Shown here piece by piece: positions 35,188 through 44,916 of a DNA stretch of 64,000 nt. The stretch is from Phyllobacterium myrsinacearum (GTDB lineage: Bacteria; Pseudomonadota; Alphaproteobacteria; Rhizobiales; Rhizobiaceae). Both the position numbers and the translations under genes were made by a program. Position 1 is the stretch's first letter; every line of letters starts with the position of its first letter. The notes under the pieces are model-generated. The model did not search any database and was not told the DNA's origin. It saw nothing but the letters and a program-made list of their open reading frames with translations. The stretch lies in contig NZ_PVBT01000005.1 of assembly GCF_002980555.1 (NCBI RefSeq), positions 186,001-250,000 on the forward strand, given 5' to 3'.

Positions 35188-36525
35188 ATGAGCACGCAAA
35201 CGGATGTTTCCACCATACTTCTCGACAAGGTCGCAGACTGGCTCACACGTTCTTCTCTCGCCGGTGAGAATCTTGAGACAATCATACGCGGTTTTTGTGA
35301 ACGCATTGCCGCGGCCGGGCTGCCGATTGCGCGGGTCCATCTGACCTTCTCCATGCTGCACCCGCTTTACGATGCGCTCGGCTTCACCTGGCAGCGCGCC
35401 AGCGGTCTTGTGGTGGAAGGCTATCGCCACAATGCGGGTGAAAAACCCGAACGTTTCCTGCTCAGCCCCTATTACTATCTCCTGTGCAACAATCTGGAGC
35501 ATGTGCGCCGGCGCATCGATACGGACGGGCCGCATGAATTCCCCATCTTCGACGAATTGAAGAAGCAGGGCGTGACGGATTATCTGGCCTTCGTGCAGCC
35601 CTTCAGTGGCGAGTCGACACAGGGCATGATGGGCTCCTGGTCGACGGACAGCAGCGCCGGTTTCAGCGAAAGCATGATCGGCGCGCTGCTGAAGTTGCAG
35701 AACCATCTGGCTGTTGCCGCCAAAATGGCGGTTCTCGGCAAGCTCGCCGACAACATGCTGACCACCTATCTCGGCGGCAATGCCGGCAAGCGCGTTCTCA
35801 ACGGGCAGATTCGCCGGGGTGACGGCGAAACCATCCGTGCGGCCCTGGTGATGGGCGACATGCGCCAGTCGACCATGCTGGCCGAGCGGGAAGGCCGCCA
35901 GGCCTATATCGATACGCTCAATCATTTCTTCGATGCGATCGCAGCGCCATTCAATCGCGGCGGCGGCGAAATCCTCAGCTTCATGGGCGACGGATTTCTG
36001 GCGGTCTACCCCTGCGGCCGGCACAAGGACCCGTCAAAGGTCGCCTGCCAGGCGGCCCTTTCGGCTGTCTTCAAGGCACAGGCCCGCGTGGCGGAGCTTA
36101 ACCGGGACCGGCGCAAGGACGGCCTGAGCGACATTCGCTACGGCATTGGCCTGCATGTCGGCAATGTCATGTTCGGCAATGTCGGCCTGAAGGACCGCCT
36201 GACCTTTTCCGCCTTCGGTTCCGCGGTCAACGAGGTGCAGCGGCTGCAGGGCCTGACCAAAAAGTACGCGCGCGAGATCGTCGCCAGCCAGGCATTCGCC
36301 AATTACTGCGGCGGCGACTGGACAACCCTGGGTGAAGAGAAATTGCGCGGTGTCGGGCAAAAGGTCACTGTTCTCCTGCCCAAACAATCGGCTACTGTCG
36401 TGGCGGACGAAGCCTTTGATGAGGTGGCCTATGACGGCCTGTCGGAAGCAGAACAGGTCATGCTGCTGCACCGCGACGCCAAGACCCAGGATCAAAGGCC
36501 TCTTCTGGAGAAGTTCATGCAATGA
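35188..36525 (+). CDS. Class III adenylate/guanylate cyclase
   Basis: A 445-residue soluble cyclase. An N-terminal sensor-like region of about 200 residues, as in many rhizobial cyclases, precedes the catalytic domain. The metal aspartates are Asp224 (VMGDMRQST) and Asp268 (SFMGDGFLAVYP), 44 residues apart. The transition-state pair is in AVNEVQRL (Asn and Arg). The site is therefore complete, and cAMP synthesis is likely. The start is ATG 35188, after GTG and a GGACGAG stretch. Its stop overlaps the next gene, a secreted polysaccharide lyase, as ATGA. Confidence 0.88.
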   Translation: MSTQTDVSTILLDKVADWLTRSSLAGENLETIIRGFCERIAAAGLPIARVHLTFSMLHPLYDALGFTWQRASGLVVEGYRHNAGEKPERFLLSPYYYLLCNNLEHVRRRIDTDGPHEFPIFDELKKQGVTDYLAFVQPFSGESTQGMMGSWSTDSSAGFSESMIGALLKLQNHLAVAAKMAVLGKLADNMLTTYLGGNAGKRVLNGQIRRGDGETIRAALVMGDMRQSTMLAEREGRQAYIDTLNHFFDAIAAPFNRGGGEILSFMGDGFLAVYPCGRHKDPSKVACQAALSAVFKAQARVAELNRDRRKDGLSDIRYGIGLHVGNVMFGNVGLKDRLTFSAFGSAVNEVQRLQGLTKKYAREIVASQAFANYCGGDWTTLGEEKLRGVGQKVTVLLPKQSATVVADEAFDEVAYDGLSEAEQVMLLHRDAKTQDQRPLLEKFMQ

Positions 36526-37484
36526 AGCGAAAGACCGTTCTGATGGCTGCTCTGGCTGCAAGTATGACCCTCTCATCCCATGCCGGCGCAGAGCCAGGGA
36601 GCGACGTGCTCATCGATCGTTTTGACGGCAAGGACTTTTCTCCGGCCGGCGGCCTCTATTACCGCAAGAACTTCGAGCAGAGCGCCGGAACGGTCGAGTT
36701 TCAGTCCGATGTCATTCGCAACGGCCGCGGCGCCCTGAAGCTGAGCGTCAAGCCCTTATGTCCGGGCACGAAGCACAATTGCAGTGAACGGGCGGAAATC
36801 TGGGAAAAGACCGACAAGCGCGTGCCATACAATCAGGGGGTCTGGTACGGATTTGCCGTCAAGTTTGCCGACCCCATTCCCAGCGACGACCACCGTTATC
36901 TGATTGCCCAGTGGAAACGCGAAATCGGGCCGAAGGCGGTCGGCGATTTCAGCCCCTTCCTGGCGCTGCGGCTCAACCAGGGAAAACTCTTCGCCACCAT
37001 CGAGACCAATTACATCGCGCCAGCCAAAAAGAACGGGATCGCGGCGGATCAGCCATGCACCGGCGGGCAGACGCCGGTGTGGCTGCGCCCTGAAACCAAC
37101 CAGATGCGCGCCCTGGTCGCCACCGATTCCAACTGGTCATCCGGTGATGGCGGGCAGTTCACCACCTGCACCAGCGCCATCACGGTGACGGACCGCGGCA
37201 ACAGGCTGCCAACGCCGGATTCCGGCTGGATCGACTTTGCGATCTACACGAAGCCCGGCCCTGACGGCTCGGGCCATGTCGAGATTTTTGCCAACAACAA
37301 ATGGATCGTAACAGTCAAAGGCCATATCGGCCATGCCGACAAGGGACTGGGCAAGAACCAGTACTTCAAATTTGGCCCGTACCGTGCAGCCGACGACAAG
37401 GAATGGACGCTCTATTACGACGATTTCCGCCGTTCGCCGCGCTGCGAAGACGTCATGGACGCACAGTTCTGCCCGGTGCTTTAG
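36522..37484 (+). CDS. Secreted polysaccharide lyase (heparin lyase I-like)
   Basis: A 320-residue protein with a signal peptide ending near SSHAGA (about residue 23). The mature part resembles the jelly-roll polysaccharide lyases of the heparin-lyase-I-like family: NGRGALKLSVKP, ERAEIWEK, VWYGFAVKFADPIPSDDHRYLIAQWK and YYDDFRRSPRCEDVM are typical. Such enzymes cut uronate-containing polysaccharides by beta-elimination, probably the cell's own exopolysaccharide or a plant polymer. The substrate is not evident. It overlaps the cyclase gene by 4 nt, so the two are co-expressed. Confidence 0.8.
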   Translation: MKRKTVLMAALAASMTLSSHAGAEPGSDVLIDRFDGKDFSPAGGLYYRKNFEQSAGTVEFQSDVIRNGRGALKLSVKPLCPGTKHNCSERAEIWEKTDKRVPYNQGVWYGFAVKFADPIPSDDHRYLIAQWKREIGPKAVGDFSPFLALRLNQGKLFATIETNYIAPAKKNGIAADQPCTGGQTPVWLRPETNQMRALVATDSNWSSGDGGQFTTCTSAITVTDRGNRLPTPDSGWIDFAIYTKPGPDGSGHVEIFANNKWIVTVKGHIGHADKGLGKNQYFKFGPYRAADDKEWTLYYDDFRRSPRCEDVMDAQFCPVL

Positions 37485-37625
37485 AAGCTTTCCTATCTAA
37501 AAATAACCGTTAAAAGCCAGAGTGATGTCATCGGCGTGTGACCTAGCTAGACTCACTGTATATCGTGCGATAGTCTTGATCGTAATGGCGATAATAAAAA
37601 CGCTCTGGGGGAATGAAAAACTGGC

Positions 37626-39515
37626 ATGACGTCGGGGTCTGATCTGTTGCGTATCGAGAATCTCGGCATTTCGTTTTCGATGCTGGGCGGGCGTATGCAT
37701 GTCGTCAAGGGCGCGAATCTGCGCATCCTTCCGGGAAAAGTAACGGCATTGGTGGGCGAATCCGGATCGGGAAAATCCGTCATCAGCCAGTCCGTCATGG
37801 GAATTCTGCCCAACACCGCCGCCGTAACCGGCAAAATCCTGTTTACGGACCCGGTCGACGGCAGAACCACCGACATCCTGCAACTGGAGCGCGATGGTCC
37901 CGATATAAGAGCCCTGCGCGGCAGCCGCATGGCCAAGATATTCCAGGAACCCATGACGTCGCTCTCGCCGCTGCATACCGTCGGCAATCAGATCAGCGAA
38001 GTTTTGGCCATCCACACCAAGGCGACCAAATCCGAACGCCGTTCGCAGACCGAGGAAATGCTGGGACTTGTCGGATTCTCCAATCCCAAGCGGACCTACG
38101 ACATGTATCCGTTTGAGCTGTCAGGCGGCATGCGCCAGCGGGCGATGATTGCCATGGCGCTGATCTGCCGTCCTGCCCTGCTCATTGCCGACGAGCCGAC
38201 CACCGCGCTTGACGTCACCATCCAGGCGCAGATCCTGGAACTGCTGCGCAATCTCCAGCACAAGCTCAACATGGCCATGCTGCTGATCACCCACGATCTC
38301 GGCGTCGTCGCCAACATGGCCGACGAGGTGGTGGTGATCTACCACGGCGAAATCATGGAGGCGGGGCCGGTCGACGCGATTTTCCGCAACCCGCAGCATC
38401 CCTATCTGAAGGGGCTGATGGCCGCCATTCCGCATTTCGACATGAAACCCGGCGAGCGCCTGAAGGCTCTGCGGGAGGTGCCGGTCAATTCCGGTGCCCT
38501 GTGGGGCAAGCGAACGCATGAAGAAACGGCACCCGAAGTGCTTGTGTCCGTGCGCAACCTCACCAAGAGCTATGGTATCCGCAAAGCCGGTCTTTTCGGC
38601 AAACAGGACAAGACCCGCATACGCGCCGTCGACGGTGTCAGCTTCGATATCCGGCGCGGTGAATGTCTTGGCCTCGTCGGCGAGAGCGGCAGCGGCAAGA
38701 CCACCGTCAGCAAGATTCTCATGCGGGCGGTTACCCCCGATGGCGGTTCAGTCACCTTCGATGACGGCAAAGGCAAGATCGATGTTCTCGCCGCGCAGGG
38801 TGCCAAGCTCCTGGAATTGCGCACCAAAATCCAGATGGTGTTCCAGGATCCGGTGTCGTCGCTGTCGCCGCGCATGACCGTGCAGAACATCCTCAGCGAG
38901 CCGCTGGAAATTCACGGGCGCGGGGATCGGGCATCCCGGCTTGAAACGGTGCGCGCGCTGATGCAGGCGATCGGCCTCGACCAGCGCTACCTCAACCGTT
39001 ACCCCCACAGCTTTTCCGGCGGCCAGCGCCAGCGCATCGGCATCGCGCGGGCGCTGGCACTTGGACCGCGCCTGCTGATCTGCGACGAACCGGTTTCGGC
39101 GCTCGACGTCTCGGTTCAGGCACAGATTCTCAACCTCCTCAAGGACCTGCAGAAGGAGCTGGGCCTGACCTATCTGTTCATTTCGCATAACCTTGCCGTG
39201 GTTGATTACATGGCCGATCGTATTGCCGTGATGTGTGCCGGGCGCATTGTCGAGATCGCACCACGCGAGATTATCCTGCGCGATCCCGTCCATCCCTACA
39301 CCAAGGCGCTTTTGGCCGCCGTCCCGTTTCCGGACCTCGACCGGCCGCTGGACTTCATCACGCTCAAGGCCAGCGGTGCATCGGACGAACGGGCCTGGGG
39401 GCCAAAATTCTCCGGCGGCGACAGCGATGACCCGCTCTCTCCGGCGGATCTCGGCAATGGCCACCTGGTGCTCGCCCGGCGCAATGTCGACACACGGGAA
39501 CTACGCTCGTGGTAA
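37626..39515 (+). CDS. Peptide-type ABC transporter, fused double ATPase
   Basis: A 629-residue protein with two complete nucleotide-binding domains. The first has Walker A GESGSGKS (about 44-51) and signature LSGGMRQR. The second has Walker A GESGSGKT (about 351-358) and signature FSGGQRQR. Each domain ends with the oligopeptide-type segment [11 protein letters not shown] or [12 protein letters not shown]. This is the DppDF/YejF arrangement fused in one chain. It opens an operon whose next genes encode the binding protein and two permeases. The protein overlaps the binding-protein start by 7 nt. Confidence 0.93.
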   Translation: MTSGSDLLRIENLGISFSMLGGRMHVVKGANLRILPGKVTALVGESGSGKSVISQSVMGILPNTAAVTGKILFTDPVDGRTTDILQLERDGPDIRALRGSRMAKIFQEPMTSLSPLHTVGNQISEVLAIHTKATKSERRSQTEEMLGLVGFSNPKRTYDMYPFELSGGMRQRAMIAMALICRPALLIADEPTTALDVTIQAQILELLRNLQHKLNMAMLLITHDLGVVANMADEVVVIYHGEIMEAGPVDAIFRNPQHPYLKGLMAAIPHFDMKPGERLKALREVPVNSGALWGKRTHEETAPEVLVSVRNLTKSYGIRKAGLFGKQDKTRIRAVDGVSFDIRRGECLGLVGESGSGKTTVSKILMRAVTPDGGSVTFDDGKGKIDVLAAQGAKLLELRTKIQMVFQDPVSSLSPRMTVQNILSEPLEIHGRGDRASRLETVRALMQAIGLDQRYLNRYPHSFSGGQRQRIGIARALALGPRLLICDEPVSALDVSVQAQILNLLKDLQKELGLTYLFISHNLAVVDYMADRIAVMCAGRIVEIAPREIILRDPVHPYTKALLAAVPFPDLDRPLDFITLKASGASDERAWGPKFSGGDSDDPLSPADLGNGHLVLARRNVDTRELRSW

Positions 39516-41416
39516 CGCGGCGGACAGTCCTGGGCGCGCTGGCGTCCGCCATGGTCCCGGTGACGGTCAAGGCAGCCGATCGCGAACGCGAACCGGATTT
39601 CCTCGAGGACCGGCTGCGTGCCACCAGCCTGCCGCCGCTCGCCCAGCGCATTCCCAAGCGGCCGCGCATCGTCAATCTGAAGGAGATGGGCCGCGTTCCC
39701 GGCCAGTATGGCGGGACGCTGCGCACCATCATCGGCAGCCAGAAAGACATCCGGTTCATGACCATCTACGGTTATGCCCGACTGGTGGGATATGACGAAC
39801 ATCTGGTCCTGCGTCCGGATGTGCTCGAATCGTTCGAATCGGAAAACGACACCGTTTTCACCTTCAGATTGCGCGAAGGGCACAAATGGTCCGACGGTTC
39901 GCCGCTGACGACCGATGATTTCAGCTACTGGTGGAACGATGTTCTGCTGAATTCGGATTTGACCCCTGCCGGCGGCGCGCTGGAACTGCGCATCGACGGG
40001 AAGCTGCCTAAGTTCGAGGTGCTCGATCCGCTGACCGTGCGCTATTCCTGGGATGCACCAAACCCCGATTTCCTGCCCAGCCTGGCGGCCCCGCAAGCCC
40101 TGGTTGTGGTTGGCCCCTCTGTCTACCTGAAACAGTTCCACAAGGATTATCAGGACAAGTTCCGCCTTGCCGCCCTGATGAAGGAAAACCGGGTCAAGAA
40201 GTGGGCTGATCTCCACATCAAGATGGCGCGCCAGTACCGTCCGGAAAACCCCGAACTGCCGGTGCTCGACCCCTGGCGGAACACGACCACGCCGCCGGCC
40301 GAGCAGTTCGTGTTCGAACGCAATCCCTTTTTCCATCGCGTCGATGAGAATGGACGGCAGCTGCCCTATGTCGACCGCTTCATCCTGAACATCAGCTCAT
40401 CCGCGATCATCCCGGCAAAGGCGGGTGCCGGCGAAAGCGATCTGCAGGCAACCGGCGTCGATTTTGCCGATTATACCTTCTTGAAGGATGCCGAGAAGCG
40501 CTATCCGGTGAAGGTCGACCTGTGGAAACTGACCCGGGGTTCACGCGTCGCCATCCTGCCCAATCTCAATTGCGCGGACGATGGCTGGCGCTCGCTTTTC
40601 CGCGATGTGCGCTTCCGGCGTGCGCTTTCACTGGCCATCGACAGGCATGAAGTCAACATGGCGGTTTTCTACGGCCTGGGCACGCCGAGTGCCGATACCG
40701 TGCTGCCGGAAAGCCCGCTCTACAGGCCCGAATATGCCAAGGCGTGGATTGCGTTCGATCCGGACAAGGCCAATGCGCTGCTCGATGAAGTGGGCATGGA
40801 CAAACGCAACGACGACGGCATCCGCCTGCTCCCCGATGGCCGACCTGCGGAAATCACCATCGAAACCCCAGGCGAGAGCACGCTGGATTCCGACGTGCTC
40901 GAACTGATCGTCGACCATTGGCGCAAGGTTGGCCTGGCGCTGTACACCCGGACCTCCCAGCGCGATATTTTCCGCAGCCGCGCCAAGGCGGGCCGGATCA
41001 TGATGTCCATCTGGTTTGGTATCGCCAACGGCGTGGCGACACCGGACATGAATCCCGGACAGCTGGCCCCGACGGCGGACGATCAGCTGCAATGGCCGCT
41101 CTGGGGCATGCACTACCTGTCGCTCGGACAGAGCGGTCAGGCGCCCGACCTGCCGGAAGCCCTGGAGCTTGTTGCGCTGCAGAACAGCTGGCGCAAATCG
41201 ACCCACATGGCGGAGCGAACCGAAATATGGCACAAGATGCTGTCGCTCTACACGGATCAGGTGTTTTCGATCGGCCTGGTCAACAGCACATTGCAGCCCA
41301 TCATGCGTTCGTCCCGTTTGCAGAATGTTCCGGAGAATGGGCTATACGGGTTTGACCCGACCTGTTACCTCGGAATCTACATGCCCGACACGTTCTGGCT
41401 GAGCGGGGAGAAGTAG
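39509..41416 (+). CDS. ABC transporter extracellular solute-binding protein (family 5)
   Basis: A 635-residue peptide-type binding protein. The signal peptide begins [15 protein letters not shown], with twin arginines, so export by Tat is plausible. Family features include GGTLRTIIGS, FTFRLREGHKWSDGSPLTTDDFSYWWND and RRALSLAIDRHEVN. The start is GTG and lies inside the end of the ATPase gene. It is larger than DppA/OppA and resembles the binding proteins of long microcin- or peptide-type importers. Ligand unknown. Confidence 0.9.
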   Translation: MVTRRTVLGALASAMVPVTVKAADREREPDFLEDRLRATSLPPLAQRIPKRPRIVNLKEMGRVPGQYGGTLRTIIGSQKDIRFMTIYGYARLVGYDEHLVLRPDVLESFESENDTVFTFRLREGHKWSDGSPLTTDDFSYWWNDVLLNSDLTPAGGALELRIDGKLPKFEVLDPLTVRYSWDAPNPDFLPSLAAPQALVVVGPSVYLKQFHKDYQDKFRLAALMKENRVKKWADLHIKMARQYRPENPELPVLDPWRNTTTPPAEQFVFERNPFFHRVDENGRQLPYVDRFILNISSSAIIPAKAGAGESDLQATGVDFADYTFLKDAEKRYPVKVDLWKLTRGSRVAILPNLNCADDGWRSLFRDVRFRRALSLAIDRHEVNMAVFYGLGTPSADTVLPESPLYRPEYAKAWIAFDPDKANALLDEVGMDKRNDDGIRLLPDGRPAEITIETPGESTLDSDVLELIVDHWRKVGLALYTRTSQRDIFRSRAKAGRIMMSIWFGIANGVATPDMNPGQLAPTADDQLQWPLWGMHYLSLGQSGQAPDLPEALELVALQNSWRKSTHMAERTEIWHKMLSLYTDQVFSIGLVNSTLQPIMRSSRLQNVPENGLYGFDPTCYLGIYMPDTFWLSGEK

Positions 41417-41418
41417 AC

Positions 41419-42417
41419 GTGCTGCGATATATCCTCTGGCGCATCGCCGCGATGGTCCCGACGCTGCTGATTATTTCGGCGCTGGTTTTCGTCATCATAG
41501 AACTGCCGCCCGGCAACTTCTTTGAAAGCCAGATCGCCGAAATGCAGGCCCAGGGCGAAACCGTCAACCTGCAGGACCTGGAACAGCTCCGCCACCAGTA
41601 TGGCTTCGACCAGCCGCCGGTCCTGCGCTATTTCCATTGGCTCGGCGGCATGCTGCAGGGGGATTTTGGTTACTCCTTCGAGTATCAGCTGCCCGTCACC
41701 GCCGTGGTGGGCGACCGGTTGTGGCTGACCGTCCTCGTCTCGTTCGTCACAATCCTGGTCACCTGGCTGCTTGCCTTCCCTATCGGCATGTATTCGGCAA
41801 CGCATCAGTATAGCTGGAGCGATTACGGGCTGACGCTTTTCGGCTTGCTCGGCATCGCCATTCCCAACTTCATGCTGGCCCTGATCCTGATGTATTTCGC
41901 CAATATCTGGTTCGGCACATCGATCGGCCATCTCATGGACCAGAAATATCTGAGCGAACCCATGAGCTGGGAAAAGGCGCGGTCTATCCTCGCCCATCTG
42001 TGGATTCCCGTCATTATCGTGGGAACGGCCGGGACGGCCGGCATGATCAGGCGCCTGCGCGCCAACCTGCTTGACGAGTTGCAGAAGCAATATGTGATGA
42101 CAGCGCGGGCCAAGGGGCTGCATCCCTTCCGCACCCTGGTCAAATACCCCCTGCGCATGGCGCTGAATTTCTTCGTGGCCGATATCGGTTCAATCCTGCC
42201 CCACATTATTTCCGGTGCGGAAATTACCGCCATTGTGCTCTCGCTCGAAACCACCGGGCCCATGCTGATCAAGGCCTTGCAAAGCCAGGACATGTATCTC
42301 GCTGGATCGTTCCTGATGTTCCTGGCGTTTCTCACGGTGATCGGCGTGCTCATATCCGACATTGCCCTGGCCTTTCTCGATCCACGCATCCGATTGCAAG
42401 GCAGGAGCACGAAGTGA
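41419..42417 (+). CDS. ABC transporter permease 1 (DppB/OppB family)
   Basis: A 332-residue permease with a GTG start two bases after the previous stop. It has an N-terminal membrane helix, the periplasmic segment QYGFDQPPVLRYFHWLGGMLQGDFGYSFEYQ, then five further helices with the EAA-type loop YVMTARAKGLHPFRTLVKYPLRMAL. It pairs with the second permease to form the channel. Confidence 0.93.
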   Translation: MLRYILWRIAAMVPTLLIISALVFVIIELPPGNFFESQIAEMQAQGETVNLQDLEQLRHQYGFDQPPVLRYFHWLGGMLQGDFGYSFEYQLPVTAVVGDRLWLTVLVSFVTILVTWLLAFPIGMYSATHQYSWSDYGLTLFGLLGIAIPNFMLALILMYFANIWFGTSIGHLMDQKYLSEPMSWEKARSILAHLWIPVIIVGTAGTAGMIRRLRANLLDELQKQYVMTARAKGLHPFRTLVKYPLRMALNFFVADIGSILPHIISGAEITAIVLSLETTGPMLIKALQSQDMYLAGSFLMFLAFLTVIGVLISDIALAFLDPRIRLQGRSTK

Positions 42418-43589
42418 CAGCACAGCTCCCCCTCCCCGGCGCGCCCCTGCAGCACTACGTCTCCAGCGCACCGTTCGATCCGCTGTCGATCGAGGCGATG
42501 ACCGACGCCCAGGCCAAGGTCCATCTCGCATCACAATTGCGGCTGATGTGGTGGAAATTCAGGCGCCACCGCCTTGCGCTTGCATCCGGCATTTTTCTGC
42601 TCGCGCTCTACGGCATGATCATCATTGCCGAGTTTGTGGCGCCCTATAATCTGCACACACGCAATGTTGATTTCATCCATGCTCCGCCGCAGCGGGTGCG
42701 CCTGTTCCATGACGGAAAGCTGATCGGACCATATGTCTACGGCCGTGAAATGGCGCTGGATATGGACTCGCTGAAACGCGTATACACGGACAACAAGAGC
42801 GACGTGCAGCCGCTGCGCTTCTTCTGCCGCGGCGACGATTATCGCTTGTGGGGCCAGTTTGCGACCAATGTCCATCTTGTCTGCCCGGCCAAGGGCGGAC
42901 AGCTGTTCCTGCTGGGAACCGACCGGCTGGGCCGCGACGTGCTTTCCCGGATTATCTATGGCGCGCGCATTTCCCTGACCATCGGCCTCATCGGCATCAC
43001 CATCAGCTTTGTCCTCGGCATCATCATCGGCGGGCTTGCGGGATATCATGGCGGGTGGTTTGACCTGCTCGTCCAGCGCGTCATCGAGGTATTGCAATCA
43101 TTGCCTAGTCTGCCGCTATGGATGGCGCTTGCCGCCATCATGCCGGTGACATGGAGCCCGATCATCATCTATTTCGGTATTACGCTCATTCTTGGCATGC
43201 TGGACTGGACGGGCCTTGCCCGTGCGGTGCGCTCCAAGATTCTGGCGCTGCGCGAAGAGGACTATGTTTTGGCCGCCCAGTTGATGGGCGCGAAAAGCGG
43301 ACGCATCATCGGGCGCCATCTCGTTCCGGGATTCATGTCGCATCTGATTGCAACGGCAACCATATCCATTCCAGGCATGATTCTGGGTGAGACGGCGCTG
43401 AGTTTTCTCGGCCTCGGCCTTCGCCCGCCCATCACCAGCTGGGGTATTCTGCTGACCGAAGCCCGCAGTGTCAGTGTGATCGCCTTCTATCCCTGGCTGC
43501 TTTTTCCAATGATTCCGGTCATTCTTGTTATTTTGGCGTTCAATTTTCTGGGAGATGGGTTGCGCGACGCCGCAGACCCCTACAGATAA
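42414..43589 (+). CDS. ABC transporter permease 2 (DppC/OppC family) with large periplasmic insertion
   Basis: A 391-residue permease. The GTG start overlaps the stop of permease 1 as GTGA. After the first helix (about 59-77) there is a periplasmic insertion of roughly 90 residues before GTDRLGRDVLSRIIYGARISL, the family motif. The EAA loop is EEDYVLAAQLMGAKSGRIIGRHLVPG. The insertion makes it longer than DppC and resembles YejE-type permeases. Confidence 0.92.
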   Translation: MTAQLPLPGAPLQHYVSSAPFDPLSIEAMTDAQAKVHLASQLRLMWWKFRRHRLALASGIFLLALYGMIIIAEFVAPYNLHTRNVDFIHAPPQRVRLFHDGKLIGPYVYGREMALDMDSLKRVYTDNKSDVQPLRFFCRGDDYRLWGQFATNVHLVCPAKGGQLFLLGTDRLGRDVLSRIIYGARISLTIGLIGITISFVLGIIIGGLAGYHGGWFDLLVQRVIEVLQSLPSLPLWMALAAIMPVTWSPIIIYFGITLILGMLDWTGLARAVRSKILALREEDYVLAAQLMGAKSGRIIGRHLVPGFMSHLIATATISIPGMILGETALSFLGLGLRPPITSWGILLTEARSVSVIAFYPWLLFPMIPVILVILAFNFLGDGLRDAADPYR

Positions 43590-43691
43590 GTGGAAAGTTG
43601 ACATACCAATGGATTTGCATTCTCCCAGCCGTCCCGAATGTGCTGTGCAGGTGAACCTGCCAAGGCCATTCGTCTCAAAGAGGTTTTGACC

Positions 43692-44906
43692 ATGATGCGG
43701 CGTTTTGAAGATGCTCGGATCCTCATGTACAGCCACGATACGTTTGGCCTCGGCCACCTCAGGCGCTGCAGGACCATCGCCCACTCGCTTGTCGAGGACT
43801 ATCGCGGGCTTAATATACTCATCATCTCCGGTGCGACCATCGCCGGGGCATTCGACTATCGCGCCCGCGTTGACTTCGTGAAGGTTCCAAGCGTGATCAA
43901 GCTGCGCAACGGCGAATACACCTCGCTTGCCCGGCACATCGATCTGCATGAAACCCTGAAAATGCGCCAGTCGATTATCCGGCACACCGCTGAAACGTTT
44001 CAGCCGGATATATTCATCGTCGACAAGGAGCCCATGGGCCTGAAGGGCGAGGTCGAGGAAACCCTGGCCTACCTCAAGTCACGCGGCACGACGCTTGTGC
44101 TGGGTCTGCGCGAGGTCATGGACGCACCGCATCTGCTCGAGGCCGAATGGAAAAAAGCCAACGTGATGCAGAAGATCGACCAGTATTACGACAATGTATG
44201 GGTCTATGGCCCGCCGGATTTCTACGATCCGCTGGTTGATCTCGACGTGCCGGCCGGGGTGCGCAACAAGATGGAATTTGTCGGCTTCCTGCAGCGCAGC
44301 CTGTCGCATGACAAGGCTTCGGTGCATGTGCCGGAGGGCGACTACATCCTGGTGACGACCGGCGGCGGCGGTGATGGCGCCGATCTCGTCCACAACGTCA
44401 TCCATGCCTACCAGCAGGACCCGACGCTGACGCACAAGGCCTTCATCGTGCTCGGGCCCTACATGCCCGCCAAGCAAAGGGCCAAGCTGGTGAAAAAGGG
44501 CGGCAAGATCCCCTATATCGAAGTCATCGAGTTCGACAACCGCATGGAAGAGCTGATTGCCGGTGCCAAGGCCGTGGTGGCCATGGGCGGCTACAACACC
44601 TATTGCGAGATCCTGTCGTTCGACAAGCCGGCGCTGATTGTGCCGCGCATCCAGCCGCGTGAGGAACAGCTGATCCGCGCGCAGCGCGCCTCGGAGCTTG
44701 GTCTTGTCGATATGCTCCTGCCGGAAGAGGCCGAAAATCCGCAGCTGCTGGCCGAAGCGCTCAAGCGCCTGCCCGAACGCGCGCCGCCATCGAAAAGCGG
44801 CAAGGGGGAAGGCATGCGCCTGGAAGGGCTGGTCCATATCTCGACCATCGTCGGCGACTGGCTGGATGAACGCCAGCAGCAGCAACCTTTGGCCGTTGCC
44901 GAGTAA
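43692..44906 (+). CDS. MurG-like glycosyltransferase A
   Basis: A 404-residue cytoplasmic glycosyltransferase of the GT-B fold. The N terminus has ILMYSHDTFGLGHLRRCRTIAHSL, a nucleotide-sugar/acceptor glycine loop as in MurG-like enzymes. The C-terminal half has VTTGGGGDGADLV and VVAMGGYNTYCEILSFDKPALIVPR, the donor-binding region. The start is ATG 43692, eight bases after AAAGAGG. It begins a three-gene glycosyltransferase operon. A paralogue with the same domain plan is two genes down. Substrate unknown. Confidence 0.85.
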   Translation: MMRRFEDARILMYSHDTFGLGHLRRCRTIAHSLVEDYRGLNILIISGATIAGAFDYRARVDFVKVPSVIKLRNGEYTSLARHIDLHETLKMRQSIIRHTAETFQPDIFIVDKEPMGLKGEVEETLAYLKSRGTTLVLGLREVMDAPHLLEAEWKKANVMQKIDQYYDNVWVYGPPDFYDPLVDLDVPAGVRNKMEFVGFLQRSLSHDKASVHVPEGDYILVTTGGGGDGADLVHNVIHAYQQDPTLTHKAFIVLGPYMPAKQRAKLVKKGGKIPYIEVIEFDNRMEELIAGAKAVVAMGGYNTYCEILSFDKPALIVPRIQPREEQLIRAQRASELGLVDMLLPEEAENPQLLAEALKRLPERAPPSKSGKGEGMRLEGLVHISTIVGDWLDERQQQQPLAVAE

Positions 44907-44916
44907 AGAGCCGATT

